A DNA stretch of 64,000 bases from Lysinibacillus sp. SGAir0095 (GTDB lineage: Bacteria > Bacillota > Bacilli > Bacillales_A > Planococcaceae), in NCBI RefSeq assembly GCF_005491425.1, contig NZ_CP028083.1, positions 2,194,001 to 2,258,000 on the forward strand. The letters run 5' to 3'. Below the pieces are notes generated by a model. That model did not search any database, was not told where the DNA came from, and saw nothing but the letters and a program-made list of their open reading frames with translations. This document shows positions 53,132 through 61,374 of this stretch, in pieces. The position numbers were made by a program, and so were the translations under genes. Position 1 is the first letter of the stretch. Each line of letters starts with the position of its first letter.

Positions 53132-53710
53132 TCATTTACTATTTGGTTCAGATTTTATTCCATTCAAGATCAAATCCATATAGATACTAACAAGTTCTTC
53201 CTCTGTCACTTCCCCATCGGGTTTATACCAATTATAAGATCGGTTAACCATGCCTAGAATGCCAAAGATGACAATATCACTTCTTAAATGTTCTCTGAAT
53301 TCACCTTTTTCAATACCTTCTTCAATCAACTTTTGAAGATTAAATCGGAACTCTTTTCTGTAAACATTCACTGACTTTACTTGTTCTTCATCTAAATGCC
53401 GAACTTCTCTATTAAATACTCTCGCACTTTTTCCATGCACTCTAATGTTCTTAATAATCAAATAAATTAGTTTCTGCATCTTCTCTTCGAAGCTAATATA
53501 TTCATCTCTCAGGATGATTTCCTGTTCTTTTAGAAGTTCTTTTATATAATTTAAGTGAATATCCCTTAGTAACTCCTGTTTGCTTTTAAAATAATAATAA
53601 AAGGTACCCTTAGTCACTCCAATAGTATCAACAATATCTTGTATGGAAGTTTTACTGAAACCCTTCTTATCAAAAAGGTCTATACTTTCTTTTATAATTC
53701 TTCCTCTCAT
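53132..53710 (-). CDS. TetR-family regulator of the acyl-CoA operon
   Basis: 192-residue repressor. The N-terminal helix-turn-helix is DIVDTIGVTKGTFYYYFKSK; the C-terminal ligand domain looks like those of FadR-type regulators of fatty-acid genes. I chose the ATG at 53710, eight bases after GAAGGGAA. It is the last gene seen in the leftward operon, 37 bases after the thiolase stop, and is likely its own regulator. A ligand such as an acyl-CoA would relieve repression; that is inferred from family and context. Confidence 0.85.
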   Translation of the reverse strand: MRGRIIKESIDLFDKKGFSKTSIQDIVDTIGVTKGTFYYYFKSKQELLRDIHLNYIKELLKEQEIILRDEYISFEEKMQKLIYLIIKNIRVHGKSARVFNREVRHLDEEQVKSVNVYRKEFRFNLQKLIEEGIEKGEFREHLRSDIVIFGILGMVNRSYNWYKPDGEVTEEELVSIYMDLILNGIKSEPNSK

Positions 53711-53747
53711 AATATTGTTCCCTTCGACTATAAATTTCACTACATTT

Positions 53748-54923
53748 TTAATTCGGCTCCCTTTCTATTACTAAAGAAATACCTTGACCTCCACCAATAC
53801 AAGCAGTGATTAGTGCATATCTTCCAGCGGATCGTTTTAATTCATATACTGCCTTTGTTATTAAAATCGCCCCAGTTGCTCCTAATGGGTGCCCATGTGC
53901 AATCGCGCCACCATTCACATTGAGTTTCTCTGGGTCGAATTCTAATTCTCGATCACAAGCAATTACTTGTGAGGCAAACGCTTCATTCAGCTCGATAATA
54001 TCCATATCAGCTAAAGAAAGACCAAGCTTTTCCATTAGTTTTTTCGTTGCAGGTACTGGACCAATACCCATGATGTTAGGATCCACTCCTGCCACTGTCG
54101 AACCTTTTATAGTCGCTAAAGGTTGTAATCCTAGTTCTTCCGCCTTTTCACGTGACATAATGACTAAGGCAGATGCTGCATCATTTAATCCTGAACTGCT
54201 TCCAGCTGTTACAGTACCATCTCTTTCAAAAGCAGGATTTAGTTTTGCTAATGCAGCTAAAGTTGTGTTTGGACGTGGGTGTTCATCTTTGTTGAACAAA
54301 ATAGGTTCACCTTTACGCTGAGGTATACTAATCGGTACAATTTGCTCATCAAATCGACCTTCCTCTATCGCTCTAGCCATTCTTTGCTGACTTCTTAATG
54401 AGAATTCATCTTGCTCTTTTCTCGTAATCTCATATTTTTTCGCTAGATTTTCAGCAGTTGTTCCCATTGCTGGATTACCGATTTCTTCAGGAGCAAGAAG
54501 GGTCTTACGGTATCTTGGAGGAAGTGAACTATAGGCTTGCTCAGCTCGCTCATATTGATGGGGTGCACGACTCATGCTTTCAATACCACCAGCAACATAG
54601 ATATCTCCCGCACCCGATTGGATTGCTTGAGCAGCTAAAGCAACTGCATTGATTCCGGATCCACATTGACGGTCAACAGTTAAACCAGGTATATTCACAG
54701 ATAAACCGCCTTGCAAAGCTGTCAATCTCGCAATATTACCACCCCCGCTAAGCACATTTCCTAAAATAACATCATCAATCAATTCTGGATTTATGTTCGC
54801 TCGTTTAATTGCTTCTTTTATTACTTCTCCACCATAAAGATGCGCAGGAATACTTGCCAAAGCGCCACCTTGCTTACCAATTGCAGTACGTACAGCTGAT
54901 ACAATAACAGCATCTCTTTTCAT
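53748..54923 (-). CDS. Thiolase (acetyl-CoA C-acyltransferase)
   Basis: 391-residue type II thiolase. The nucleophile is in DRQCGSGINAV, the base pair in NGGAIAHGHPLG (His), and the second Cys in ITACIGGGQG. It cleaves 3-oxoacyl-CoA to acetyl-CoA and a shorter acyl-CoA, or runs in reverse. I chose the ATG at 54923, eight bases after GAGGAG. It is preceded by a hairpin at 54959-54997, then by the MaoC pair; with the FabG-like reductase it completes the hydratase-dehydrogenase-thiolase set. Confidence 0.94.
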   Translation of the reverse strand: MKRDAVIVSAVRTAIGKQGGALASIPAHLYGGEVIKEAIKRANINPELIDDVILGNVLSGGGNIARLTALQGGLSVNIPGLTVDRQCGSGINAVALAAQAIQSGAGDIYVAGGIESMSRAPHQYERAEQAYSSLPPRYRKTLLAPEEIGNPAMGTTAENLAKKYEITRKEQDEFSLRSQQRMARAIEEGRFDEQIVPISIPQRKGEPILFNKDEHPRPNTTLAALAKLNPAFERDGTVTAGSSSGLNDAASALVIMSREKAEELGLQPLATIKGSTVAGVDPNIMGIGPVPATKKLMEKLGLSLADMDIIELNEAFASQVIACDRELEFDPEKLNVNGGAIAHGHPLGATGAILITKAVYELKRSAGRYALITACIGGGQGISLVIEREPN

Positions 54924-54958
54924 CGCAATTCTCCTCATTTACATAGTTTGTAGGAAAA

Positions 54959-54997
54959 GGGTGTCTCTTTTTAGTTGATATAAATCGAGACAACCCC
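54959..54997 (-). promoter_or_regulatory. Hairpin inside the operon, upstream of the thiolase gene
   Basis: GGGTTGTCTC pairs with GAGACACCC over a 19-base loop (one mismatch) and is followed by TTTTCC on the minus strand. It could be a weak internal terminator or RNA-processing stem that lowers thiolase and TetR expression. Confidence 0.45.
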
Positions 54998-55004
54998 GTC
55001 TTAA

Positions 55005-55403
55005 TTAATAAAGTTCAAATTTAAGTTTTCCTTGAACCACATCTCTTTGGTTTTGATTAGTAGCTTTTACTTCAAAAGTTAGAGATTGTTCATCTTTTTC
55101 TATTAATTTGGCTTTTAATGTAAGGACATCATTTAAAAACACCATTCCTGAGAACCGGATATTATAATCCTTTATTAGACCTTCTTCATAATATGGCGTA
55201 AATAATTTAGATAGATTGCCCATTGTCCACATACCATGAGCAATAATCCCTGGTAACCCCGCTTTTACAGCTTCTTCATCGATTGTGTGAATCGGATTGA
55301 AATCTCCTGAAGATCCAGAGTACTTGATTAAATCCATTCTCGAAACTGGATTGAGAGTAGTTTCTAGAGTTTCACCTATGCTTACCTCATTTAGTACTGT
55401 CAT
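55005..55403 (-). CDS. MaoC-like (R)-specific enoyl-CoA hydratase, catalytic subunit
   Basis: 132-residue single hotdog domain. The hydratase-2 motif with catalytic Asp and His is YSGSSGDFNPIHTIDEEA. It adds water to 2-enoyl-CoA giving an (R)-3-hydroxyacyl-CoA. It shares an ATGA start-stop overlap with the upstream subunit, which lacks the catalytic His. The two therefore look like a heterodimer of the HadAB/HadBC kind. GAGGTCCCTAAGCGT precedes the ATG. Confidence 0.88.
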   Translation of the reverse strand: MTVLNEVSIGETLETTLNPVSRMDLIKYSGSSGDFNPIHTIDEEAVKAGLPGIIAHGMWTMGNLSKLFTPYYEEGLIKDYNIRFSGMVFLNDVLTLKAKLIEKDEQSLTFEVKATNQNQRDVVQGKLKFELY

Positions 55404-55849
55404 ACGCTTAGGGACCTCCTTACTGTTTCAGTAATGATTGTGATGGATTCTTCCGTAAAAATTAGATTTCCTTCTGCATCTTCACCATATCTTTTCATCT
55501 TAAGAAAGCCCATCTTACCTGTACTGCCTTCCTTTTCGTAATAATCTTCAATTTTCGAATAACAGAAGACTTCCTCACCTACTAATAAAGGTCTTTCGTA
55601 ATGATAGATTTGTTCCCCATGTATTAAGCCTTTTGATGGTAATTTCAATCCATCAATCGAACCCGATCGTAGGACACGCGGGAATGTAGGTGGAGCAATA
55701 TTTGTTCCGAATCTTGAATTTTTTCCCGTTTCTTCATCTATATAGATTGGATGACTGTCTCCAATTGACTCTGCAAAACGTCTAACCAATTCTCTTTCAA
55801 TCACACTTCTCACTTTGTTTGAAGTTAGACCGATATAATCTTTATACAT
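55400..55849 (-). CDS. MaoC/FAS1-like dehydratase partner subunit
   Basis: 149-residue hotdog protein of the FAS1-like dehydratase kind (HadA/HadC-like). Where the catalytic subunit has SGDFNPIH, this reads SIGDSHPIYIDEETG, so the catalytic His is Tyr; it is thus likely a stabilising or substrate-shaping subunit. The IAPPTFPRVLRSG and GEQIYHYERPLLVGE segments are typical. I chose the ATG at 55849, seven bases after AAGGAG. It follows the FabG-like gene by about 18 bases. Confidence 0.82.
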   Translation of the reverse strand: MYKDYIGLTSNKVRSVIERELVRRFAESIGDSHPIYIDEETGKNSRFGTNIAPPTFPRVLRSGSIDGLKLPSKGLIHGEQIYHYERPLLVGEEVFCYSKIEDYYEKEGSTGKMGFLKMKRYGEDAEGNLIFTEESITIITETVRRSLSV

Positions 55850-55866
55850 TGCATTTCTCCTTCCCA

Positions 55867-56631
55867 TTAATTAGTTGGACCGCCAGCCACATAAAGTACT
55901 TGACCGTTAACGAAAGAAGATTTTTCGTCTGCAAAGAAGGCAACTGCATTTGCAATATCGCTCGGTTTACCTGTTCTACCTACTGGAATTCTACTAGCAC
56001 CGGCTTTGATGAAATCTTCAAATGGTACACCCATTCTTTGAGCGGTTGCTTTTGTCATATCTGTTTCGATAAATCCAGGTGCAACAGAGTTAGAAGTAAT
56101 GCCAAACTTTCCAAGTTCTCTTGCTAGCGTTTTAGTTAAGCCTTGTAAACCAGCTTTTACCGTGGAGTAATTTGCTTGACCGGGATTACCCAATGCAGAA
56201 GTTGAGGAAATGTTAATAATTCTTCCATATTTTTGTTGAACCATATATTTTTGAGCAGCACGTGAAGTATTAAATGCTCCCTTAAGATGTACATCGATTA
56301 CTTGATCCCAATCACTATCAGTCATTTTAAACAATAAGTTGTCTCGAATAATTCCAGCGTTATTAACTAAGATATCGAGGGAACCAAAGTCACTAACAAC
56401 CTTCTCTATTGCAGCTTCTACTTCTTCTGCTTTTACAACATTCGCCTGGATCGTTAGGATCTCGTACCCTTTTTCCTTAAAATCGGACTGAACTTCCTGT
56501 AAAGCTTCTTCATTTATATCAATAATGGCTATTTTAGCCCCTTCTTGAGCGAAAGTTTCCGCAATACTTTTACCTATTCCACGACTACCACCTGTAACAA
56601 AAGCAACTCTATTATCAAATCTTCCTGTCAA
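55867..56631 (-). CDS. FabG-like 3-hydroxyacyl-CoA/ACP dehydrogenase
   Basis: 254-residue classical SDR. Cofactor loop TGGSRGIGKS, NNAG, the triad Ser in NISSTSALG, Tyr and Lys in ANYSTVKAGL, and VAPGFIETDM are all in place. FabG-type enzymes act on (R)-3-hydroxyacyl thioesters, matching the stereochemistry of a MaoC hydratase. In this gene set it would oxidise the hydratase product to the 3-oxoacyl-CoA cut by the thiolase. The start is a TTG with TAGGAGGAGTTTA upstream. Confidence 0.92.
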   Translation of the reverse strand: MTGRFDNRVAFVTGGSRGIGKSIAETFAQEGAKIAIIDINEEALQEVQSDFKEKGYEILTIQANVVKAEEVEAAIEKVVSDFGSLDILVNNAGIIRDNLLFKMTDSDWDQVIDVHLKGAFNTSRAAQKYMVQQKYGRIINISSTSALGNPGQANYSTVKAGLQGLTKTLARELGKFGITSNSVAPGFIETDMTKATAQRMGVPFEDFIKAGASRIPVGRTGKPSDIANAVAFFADEKSSFVNGQVLYVAGGPTN

Positions 56632-56742
56632 AATAAACTCCTCCTATATTTATACTAATATTATTTCTTAACATTCTATTAGAAGTTATATAGAAATATT
56701 CAAACAAACGGCACATTTTCTTTGGTATATTGCCTCTCAATA

Positions 56743-57708
56743 TCAATCTACTAAACGATATTGGTAGACACCATTTTTCTTGTCTGCTATTACAATATTT
56801 CGTTCCTGCAATAAATCAAGTACACTTAAGATCTCAAACACAAATGTTATTACAGCCCTCTCATATCTACCTTTATACATCTCTTGAATGATCTCATATC
56901 CGGTTGCCACTCCATTTGCTTTTTTAAGCGTATTGATAACACGGTTTGTACGGTTTTCAATATTGCTTATATGTCCATCAATTGCTTCATTTAGATTTTC
57001 AATCAGCGGACCATGCCCTGAATAAGTTAATTTTGCAGGAAGTTTTCTGCATTTTTCCAAGTTGTTTAGATATTGGAGGAGCGGTTTTGCTCGCTCCTCC
57101 CCTTGTTTAGGAGCATCTAAGAATATTCCCCCATGTACCCCTTTAATGACGTTATCCCCACATATAAATTGTTGGTCGTCCCAACTATATAGGGAAATAT
57201 GATCTTGGGAATGTCCAGGTGTTTCGATTACTTGAAAAGAAGGTAATCCTGGTACGAAATCTCCATCTTGGAGCACTCCATCTACAGTAGCAACCTGAAA
57301 GTAATCTCGAAGATGTCCTTTTCTATAAGCCCATGTATGTGCCATTTCTTTAGTTAGACCAAATTCGATGAATAATCTATCAAAGAACTCTGCACTCCAT
57401 TCTATATAACTCTCATCTTTTAAATACATTTCTGTATCTTTATGAGCATAGATGGAAACCGACGGATTTTTTTCAAGAATCCAGTCAACCAGACCCGTAT
57501 GATCATTATGATGATGAGTTATGACAATTTGTTCAATATCAGTTACGGTTAACCCAATTCGATGAAGACCATCATTTAGATTTTTCCAACCCTGCTCATT
57601 TTTTAAGCCGGCATCTATGAGCGTTAATTTATCACCAAAGACGACATATGAATATACTGGACCAATTGGAAAGTTGGTTGTTAACTCCAGTCTTTCAATT
57701 CTATGCAA
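56743..57708 (-). CDS. MBL-fold hydrolase
   Basis: About 322-residue MBL-fold protein with a canonical THHHNDHTG metal loop, further ligands in ETPGHSQDHISL and FICGDNV, and a C-terminal helical extension (about 250-322) as in LACTB2-type nucleases and thioesterase-like family members. In this operon it could hydrolyse an ester, lactone or thioester of the imported compound; that is inference. Two starts are possible: TTG 57708 after GAAGGA, or TTG 57717 close to the same site. Confidence 0.85.
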   Translation of the reverse strand: MHRIERLELTTNFPIGPVYSYVVFGDKLTLIDAGLKNEQGWKNLNDGLHRIGLTVTDIEQIVITHHHNDHTGLVDWILEKNPSVSIYAHKDTEMYLKDESYIEWSAEFFDRLFIEFGLTKEMAHTWAYRKGHLRDYFQVATVDGVLQDGDFVPGLPSFQVIETPGHSQDHISLYSWDDQQFICGDNVIKGVHGGIFLDAPKQGEERAKPLLQYLNNLEKCRKLPAKLTYSGHGPLIENLNEAIDGHISNIENRTNRVINTLKKANGVATGYEIIQEMYKGRYERAVITFVFEILSVLDLLQERNIVIADKKNGVYQYRLVD

Positions 57709-57798
57709 AGCACTCAATCCTTCTTTTATAAGAATGTGTTCTCACATACCTTTCATGAAACGTTCTCAATTTTATGAAAATCGATCTATTCATTACAA

Positions 57799-59436
57799 TT
57801 ATTTATCCAACCATACATCCTTTAGATATCCGTACCCATAAGACGCATGTGGGTAAGAATCTTTGACAAAAGAGTGTCTTGGTGTTTTTGTGTAGTATGT
57901 TGTAAGTGGTAGCGGATTAGCTAAATTTTCTAAAACATAGCGTTGAATATCATAAACATATTCTTTTCTTTCTTCCACATCTAAGATAAGTCTTTGCTCG
58001 TCAAGCATCTTATCTAGTTCTGGATCGCTAATGTTATACCAGTTTCTTGCACCATCTGTATGAAGCTGTGTACGCAGCCACTCATCAGGCTCTTGGAAAT
58101 AAGTTTGATAGCCTACACCCATATCGTAATCTACATTTGGCCATCTCTCTGAGAAGTAAGTAGCATATTCAACAATTTCAATTTCAACATTAATGCCAAT
58201 ATTTCTTAAATCTTCCGCAACCCATTGAGCGACACGTACTAATTGTTCGCCGTATCCATTTGTCACAATCATTTTCGTATCAAAACCATTTGGATACCCA
58301 GCTTCTGCAAGTAACTTTTTCGCTTCCTCAGGGTTGTATGGTAGTAACGCTTTCCGTTCCTCTAAAGGTAATGCCCAATCACCCAATGATGGATTGACAG
58401 GTGAACTGATTTCACCACCACCATAAATTGCATCGACCATCGATTGACGATCGACTGCCATACTAATCGCTTTTCGAACCTTAAGATCATTAAATGGTTC
58501 TCTTTCCATATTCATATATAATTGTTCTTGAGTTGCAAACAACGCTTCAAAAATTTCTGTATCTGGGTTTGTTTTTTGAAGCTGTGCAAGCTGCTCCGGT
58601 GCTAATCCACCAATTGAATCAGCTTGACCTGTTCTAAACGCCGCAATACGAGAAGCTTGATCTGGAACGACTTTATAGATTACTTCGTCTAAATAAGGCT
58701 TACCTTCTTCATAGTAGTTTGGGTTTTTAGAATAGGTTGCCTGAACATTATCTTCCCACTTTTCCAAAACAAATGGACCTGTTCCGATAGCATCAGTCGC
58801 TAAATCTACTTTTCCTTCTACTGCCTCTTTCGGTAAAATCCACATAAAATGATTAGCCATAAAGTTTAAAAATGGTGCAAATGGTTGCTTCAGTTTAAAT
58901 ACAACAGTTTGTGAATCTTCAGCCACGATACTTTCTACCTCTGAGAGAATCGCTGCTTGATGACCTGGTAGATTAATAATTCTTTCCATTGTTGCCACAA
59001 CATCTTCTGCTGTAACCTGTCTTCCATTTACCGGTTCTTTGTCGTGCCAGTATGCCTCTCTTAAGAAAAATTTATATTCTTTTCCGTCTTCAGAAACTTC
59101 CCAACGCTCTGCAAGATCTGGAATAACATTGTAGTCTGTATAATCCACTCCTGGACCTGTTTCATAAGAGACTAGTTTGTTATAAACTAGCCCAGCCATC
59201 ATATGAGTATAGATTGATGATTGTTTATGTGGATCTAACATATCCGGGTCTGCAGGTGAAAGAATTGTATACGTTCCACCACTTTTAGGTTCTGATGACT
59301 CTGTACCTGCATTCTCCGTTCCTGGGCTTTCAGTTGTTGATTCATTCTCTTTTGTGTCAGAAGAGCATGCACTGATTAACAGTATCAATAATCCCACTAG
59401 AAAAAAGCTTCCAATTGATTTCAACTTTTTATCCAT
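57799..59436 (-). CDS. ABC transporter solute-binding lipoprotein (family 5)
   Basis: 545-residue lipoprotein with lipobox LLISAC near residue 24 and a Ser/Glu/Thr-rich linker to about 50. The SBP_bac_5 fold follows, with PDMLDPHKQSS and GTGPFVLEKW near the start and AVDRQSMVDAIYG later. It belongs to the Dpp/Opp class that binds peptides, nickel or other small organic ligands. It delivers its ligand to the permeases encoded 40 and 1,000 bases upstream. I chose the ATG at 59436 after TAGGAGG; an ATG two codons earlier is too close. Confidence 0.93.
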   Translation of the reverse strand: MDKKLKSIGSFFLVGLLILLISACSSDTKENESTTESPGTENAGTESSEPKSGGTYTILSPADPDMLDPHKQSSIYTHMMAGLVYNKLVSYETGPGVDYTDYNVIPDLAERWEVSEDGKEYKFFLREAYWHDKEPVNGRQVTAEDVVATMERIINLPGHQAAILSEVESIVAEDSQTVVFKLKQPFAPFLNFMANHFMWILPKEAVEGKVDLATDAIGTGPFVLEKWEDNVQATYSKNPNYYEEGKPYLDEVIYKVVPDQASRIAAFRTGQADSIGGLAPEQLAQLQKTNPDTEIFEALFATQEQLYMNMEREPFNDLKVRKAISMAVDRQSMVDAIYGGGEISSPVNPSLGDWALPLEERKALLPYNPEEAKKLLAEAGYPNGFDTKMIVTNGYGEQLVRVAQWVAEDLRNIGINVEIEIVEYATYFSERWPNVDYDMGVGYQTYFQEPDEWLRTQLHTDGARNWYNISDPELDKMLDEQRLILDVEERKEYVYDIQRYVLENLANPLPLTTYYTKTPRHSFVKDSYPHASYGYGYLKDVWLDK

Positions 59437-59476
59437 AACCATTTCCTCCTATGAAATATCAATCTCTTTCAACTCT

Positions 59477-60382
59477 CTAAGACATTTTTGGATCAAGGAA
59501 ATCACGTAATGCATCGCCAAATAAGTTAAAAGCCAAAACCAATATACTTAGAGCTAATCCTGGGAAAAGAACGAGCCAAGGAGCACTTTCCATGTACATA
59601 CTCGCATCACTAAGCATCAGTCCCCAAGAGGGATTTGGTGGTGGTGTTCCAATTCCAAGAAAACTAAGTGAAGCTTCAGCAATAATGGTTTGACCAAACG
59701 CAAGACTTGCCATAACAATAATAGGAGCCATCATATTTGGTAAACCATGCTTCATGATAATTCTGAATGAGCTTGCCCCTACTGAACGGGATGCTTCTAC
59801 ATAATTCGATTCACGGATTCTCAGCATTTCCCCCCGAACAATCCTTGCAAAACGAGGTACTTCAATTATGACTAGTGCGATAATAACATTTTGGATTGCA
59901 GGTCCTAACAATGCTGCGATAAATAATGCTAGAATTAATGCTGGGATAGACATGATTGCGTCCATAATTCTTTGAATAATCATGTCAACAACCCCACCAA
60001 AGAAACCTGATACCATCCCAATCAAAGTTCCTAATATTATTGAAATAACTACTGTTACAATTCCAACAAGTAACGAGATTTGAGAACCATAAACAAGTCG
60101 ACTGAATACATCACGACCTAAGTCATCTGTCCCCATCATATGATCTGCATTTGGAGCTGCCAGAAAAGCTGCACGATCCTGACTTATAGGGTCATAAGGT
60201 GCAATGATTGGGGCAGCGATTGCAATCGCTACCACAAGAAGGATGATTAAAAGAGACACAAAACCAATTTTTTGAGTGATAATAAAGCGTTTGCAGTCCT
60301 GTTTGAATTTACTCAAATGCAAATTCTTTCCCGCCTTTATCCTCTCGTTTGGCAATTCTGAGTCTAATTGAACTTGGGACAT
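59477..60382 (-). CDS. ABC transporter permease (DppC-like)
   Basis: 301-residue membrane protein with an N-terminal OppC_N segment (about 30-80, KIGFVSLLIILLVVAIAIA) and a BPD_transp_1 domain (about 95-295). The ATPase-contact loop is EASRSVGASSFRIIMKHGLPN. Six helices are visible. I chose the ATG at 60382, preceded by AAAGGAAGTG; the frame is open nine codons further up but without a ribosome site. It pairs with the DppB-like permease 44 bases upstream. Confidence 0.92.
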   Translation of the reverse strand: MSQVQLDSELPNERIKAGKNLHLSKFKQDCKRFIITQKIGFVSLLIILLVVAIAIAAPIIAPYDPISQDRAAFLAAPNADHMMGTDDLGRDVFSRLVYGSQISLLVGIVTVVISIILGTLIGMVSGFFGGVVDMIIQRIMDAIMSIPALILALFIAALLGPAIQNVIIALVIIEVPRFARIVRGEMLRIRESNYVEASRSVGASSFRIIMKHGLPNMMAPIIVMASLAFGQTIIAEASLSFLGIGTPPPNPSWGLMLSDASMYMESAPWLVLFPGLALSILVLAFNLFGDALRDFLDPKMS

Positions 60383-60426
60383 GCGAATCACTTCCTTTTC
60401 TTGAAACAAGAATTTTGATGCACTTT

Positions 60427-61374
60427 TTATTTCGCTCTAATTCGTGGATCAACCCAGCCATACATAATATCAACAATTAAGTTAACTAGTAAGAACATTC
60501 CACCAAATACCAATACAGTCGATTGTACAATTGGGTAATCTCTTATTAATACTGATTCAAAAATCAAACTTCCTAGTCCTGGAAGCGCAAAAATTGATTC
60601 AAGCACTACTGTTCCACCTAGCAAATAGCCAATTTGTAAGCCGATTAAGGTAATAACGGATACTAAAGAGTTTCTAAGAGCGTGTCTGAAGATTACGATC
60701 ATTTCTTTTGCGCCCTTCGCACGTACGGTTCTAATAAACTCGGAATGTAATACTTCGAGAACAGCAGACCTTGTCATACGTACGATACTCGCACTTAGTG
60801 TGATAGCTAAACAGATTGCCGGTAAAAACATTTGTTGTATATTTACTAAAGGATTATCTAAAAAAGATTGATACCCTAACGGTGGAATCCAGTTTAAAAT
60901 TAAGGATAATCCAGTTAGCAAAATGAGTGCTAACCAGAAATTAGGAATAGATAAACCACCTATTGAAATTATTTTTAAGAAGTGATCAATAAATGAATTC
61001 TGTTTAACTGCAGAAATAACCCCAATTGGTATACCAATAATGATAGCTAAAACGATTGATAGGATTGCCAATTGTATGGTTACTGGCAGCCTTTCTAAAA
61101 TAATTTCTGATACTTGTTGACCTGACCAAAGTGAATTTCCTAAATCACCTTGTACGGCTTTCGATGCCCAATCTACTAGTTGACCGATTACACTTTTATC
61201 CAGCCCCATTTCAGCTTTCAATGCTTCCATTTGCTCTGGCGTTGCCCCTGAATTAGCTAATTGGAGTGTAACAACATCACCAGGAACTGCTCTCATGATG
61301 ATAAAAATAAAAGTTGTCATTATAAATAGAACGAATATTCCGAATATTAAACGTCTAACGATATATTCAATCAT
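60427..61374 (-). CDS. ABC transporter permease (DppB-like)
   Basis: 315-residue membrane protein: N-terminal helix (MIEYIVRRLIFGIFVLFIM), extracytoplasmic segment, then a BPD_transp_1 domain with the ATPase-contact loop FIRTVRAKGAKEMIVIFRHALRN's core EFIRTVRAKGA. It has the usual six helices and length. The ATG at 61374 overlaps the stop of the ATPase gene (ATGA) and has AGAGGAG upstream; a longer frame to 61404 would hide that site. Confidence 0.92.
   Translation of the reverse strand: MIEYIVRRLIFGIFVLFIMTTFIFIIMRAVPGDVVTLQLANSGATPEQMEALKAEMGLDKSVIGQLVDWASKAVQGDLGNSLWSGQQVSEIILERLPVTIQLAILSIVLAIIIGIPIGVISAVKQNSFIDHFLKIISIGGLSIPNFWLALILLTGLSLILNWIPPLGYQSFLDNPLVNIQQMFLPAICLAITLSASIVRMTRSAVLEVLHSEFIRTVRAKGAKEMIVIFRHALRNSLVSVITLIGLQIGYLLGGTVVLESIFALPGLGSLIFESVLIRDYPIVQSTVLVFGGMFLLVNLIVDIMYGWVDPRIRAK

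Noticed and set aside
53806-54321. 171-codon open frame on the plus strand opposite the thiolase gene
   Set aside because: It mirrors the coding phase of the thiolase gene, has no ribosome site, and its Ser/Pro-rich translation matches no family.
55819-56127. 102-codon plus-strand frame opposite the FabG-like gene
   Set aside because: Antisense reading of a strongly supported SDR; Cys-rich translation with no ribosome site.
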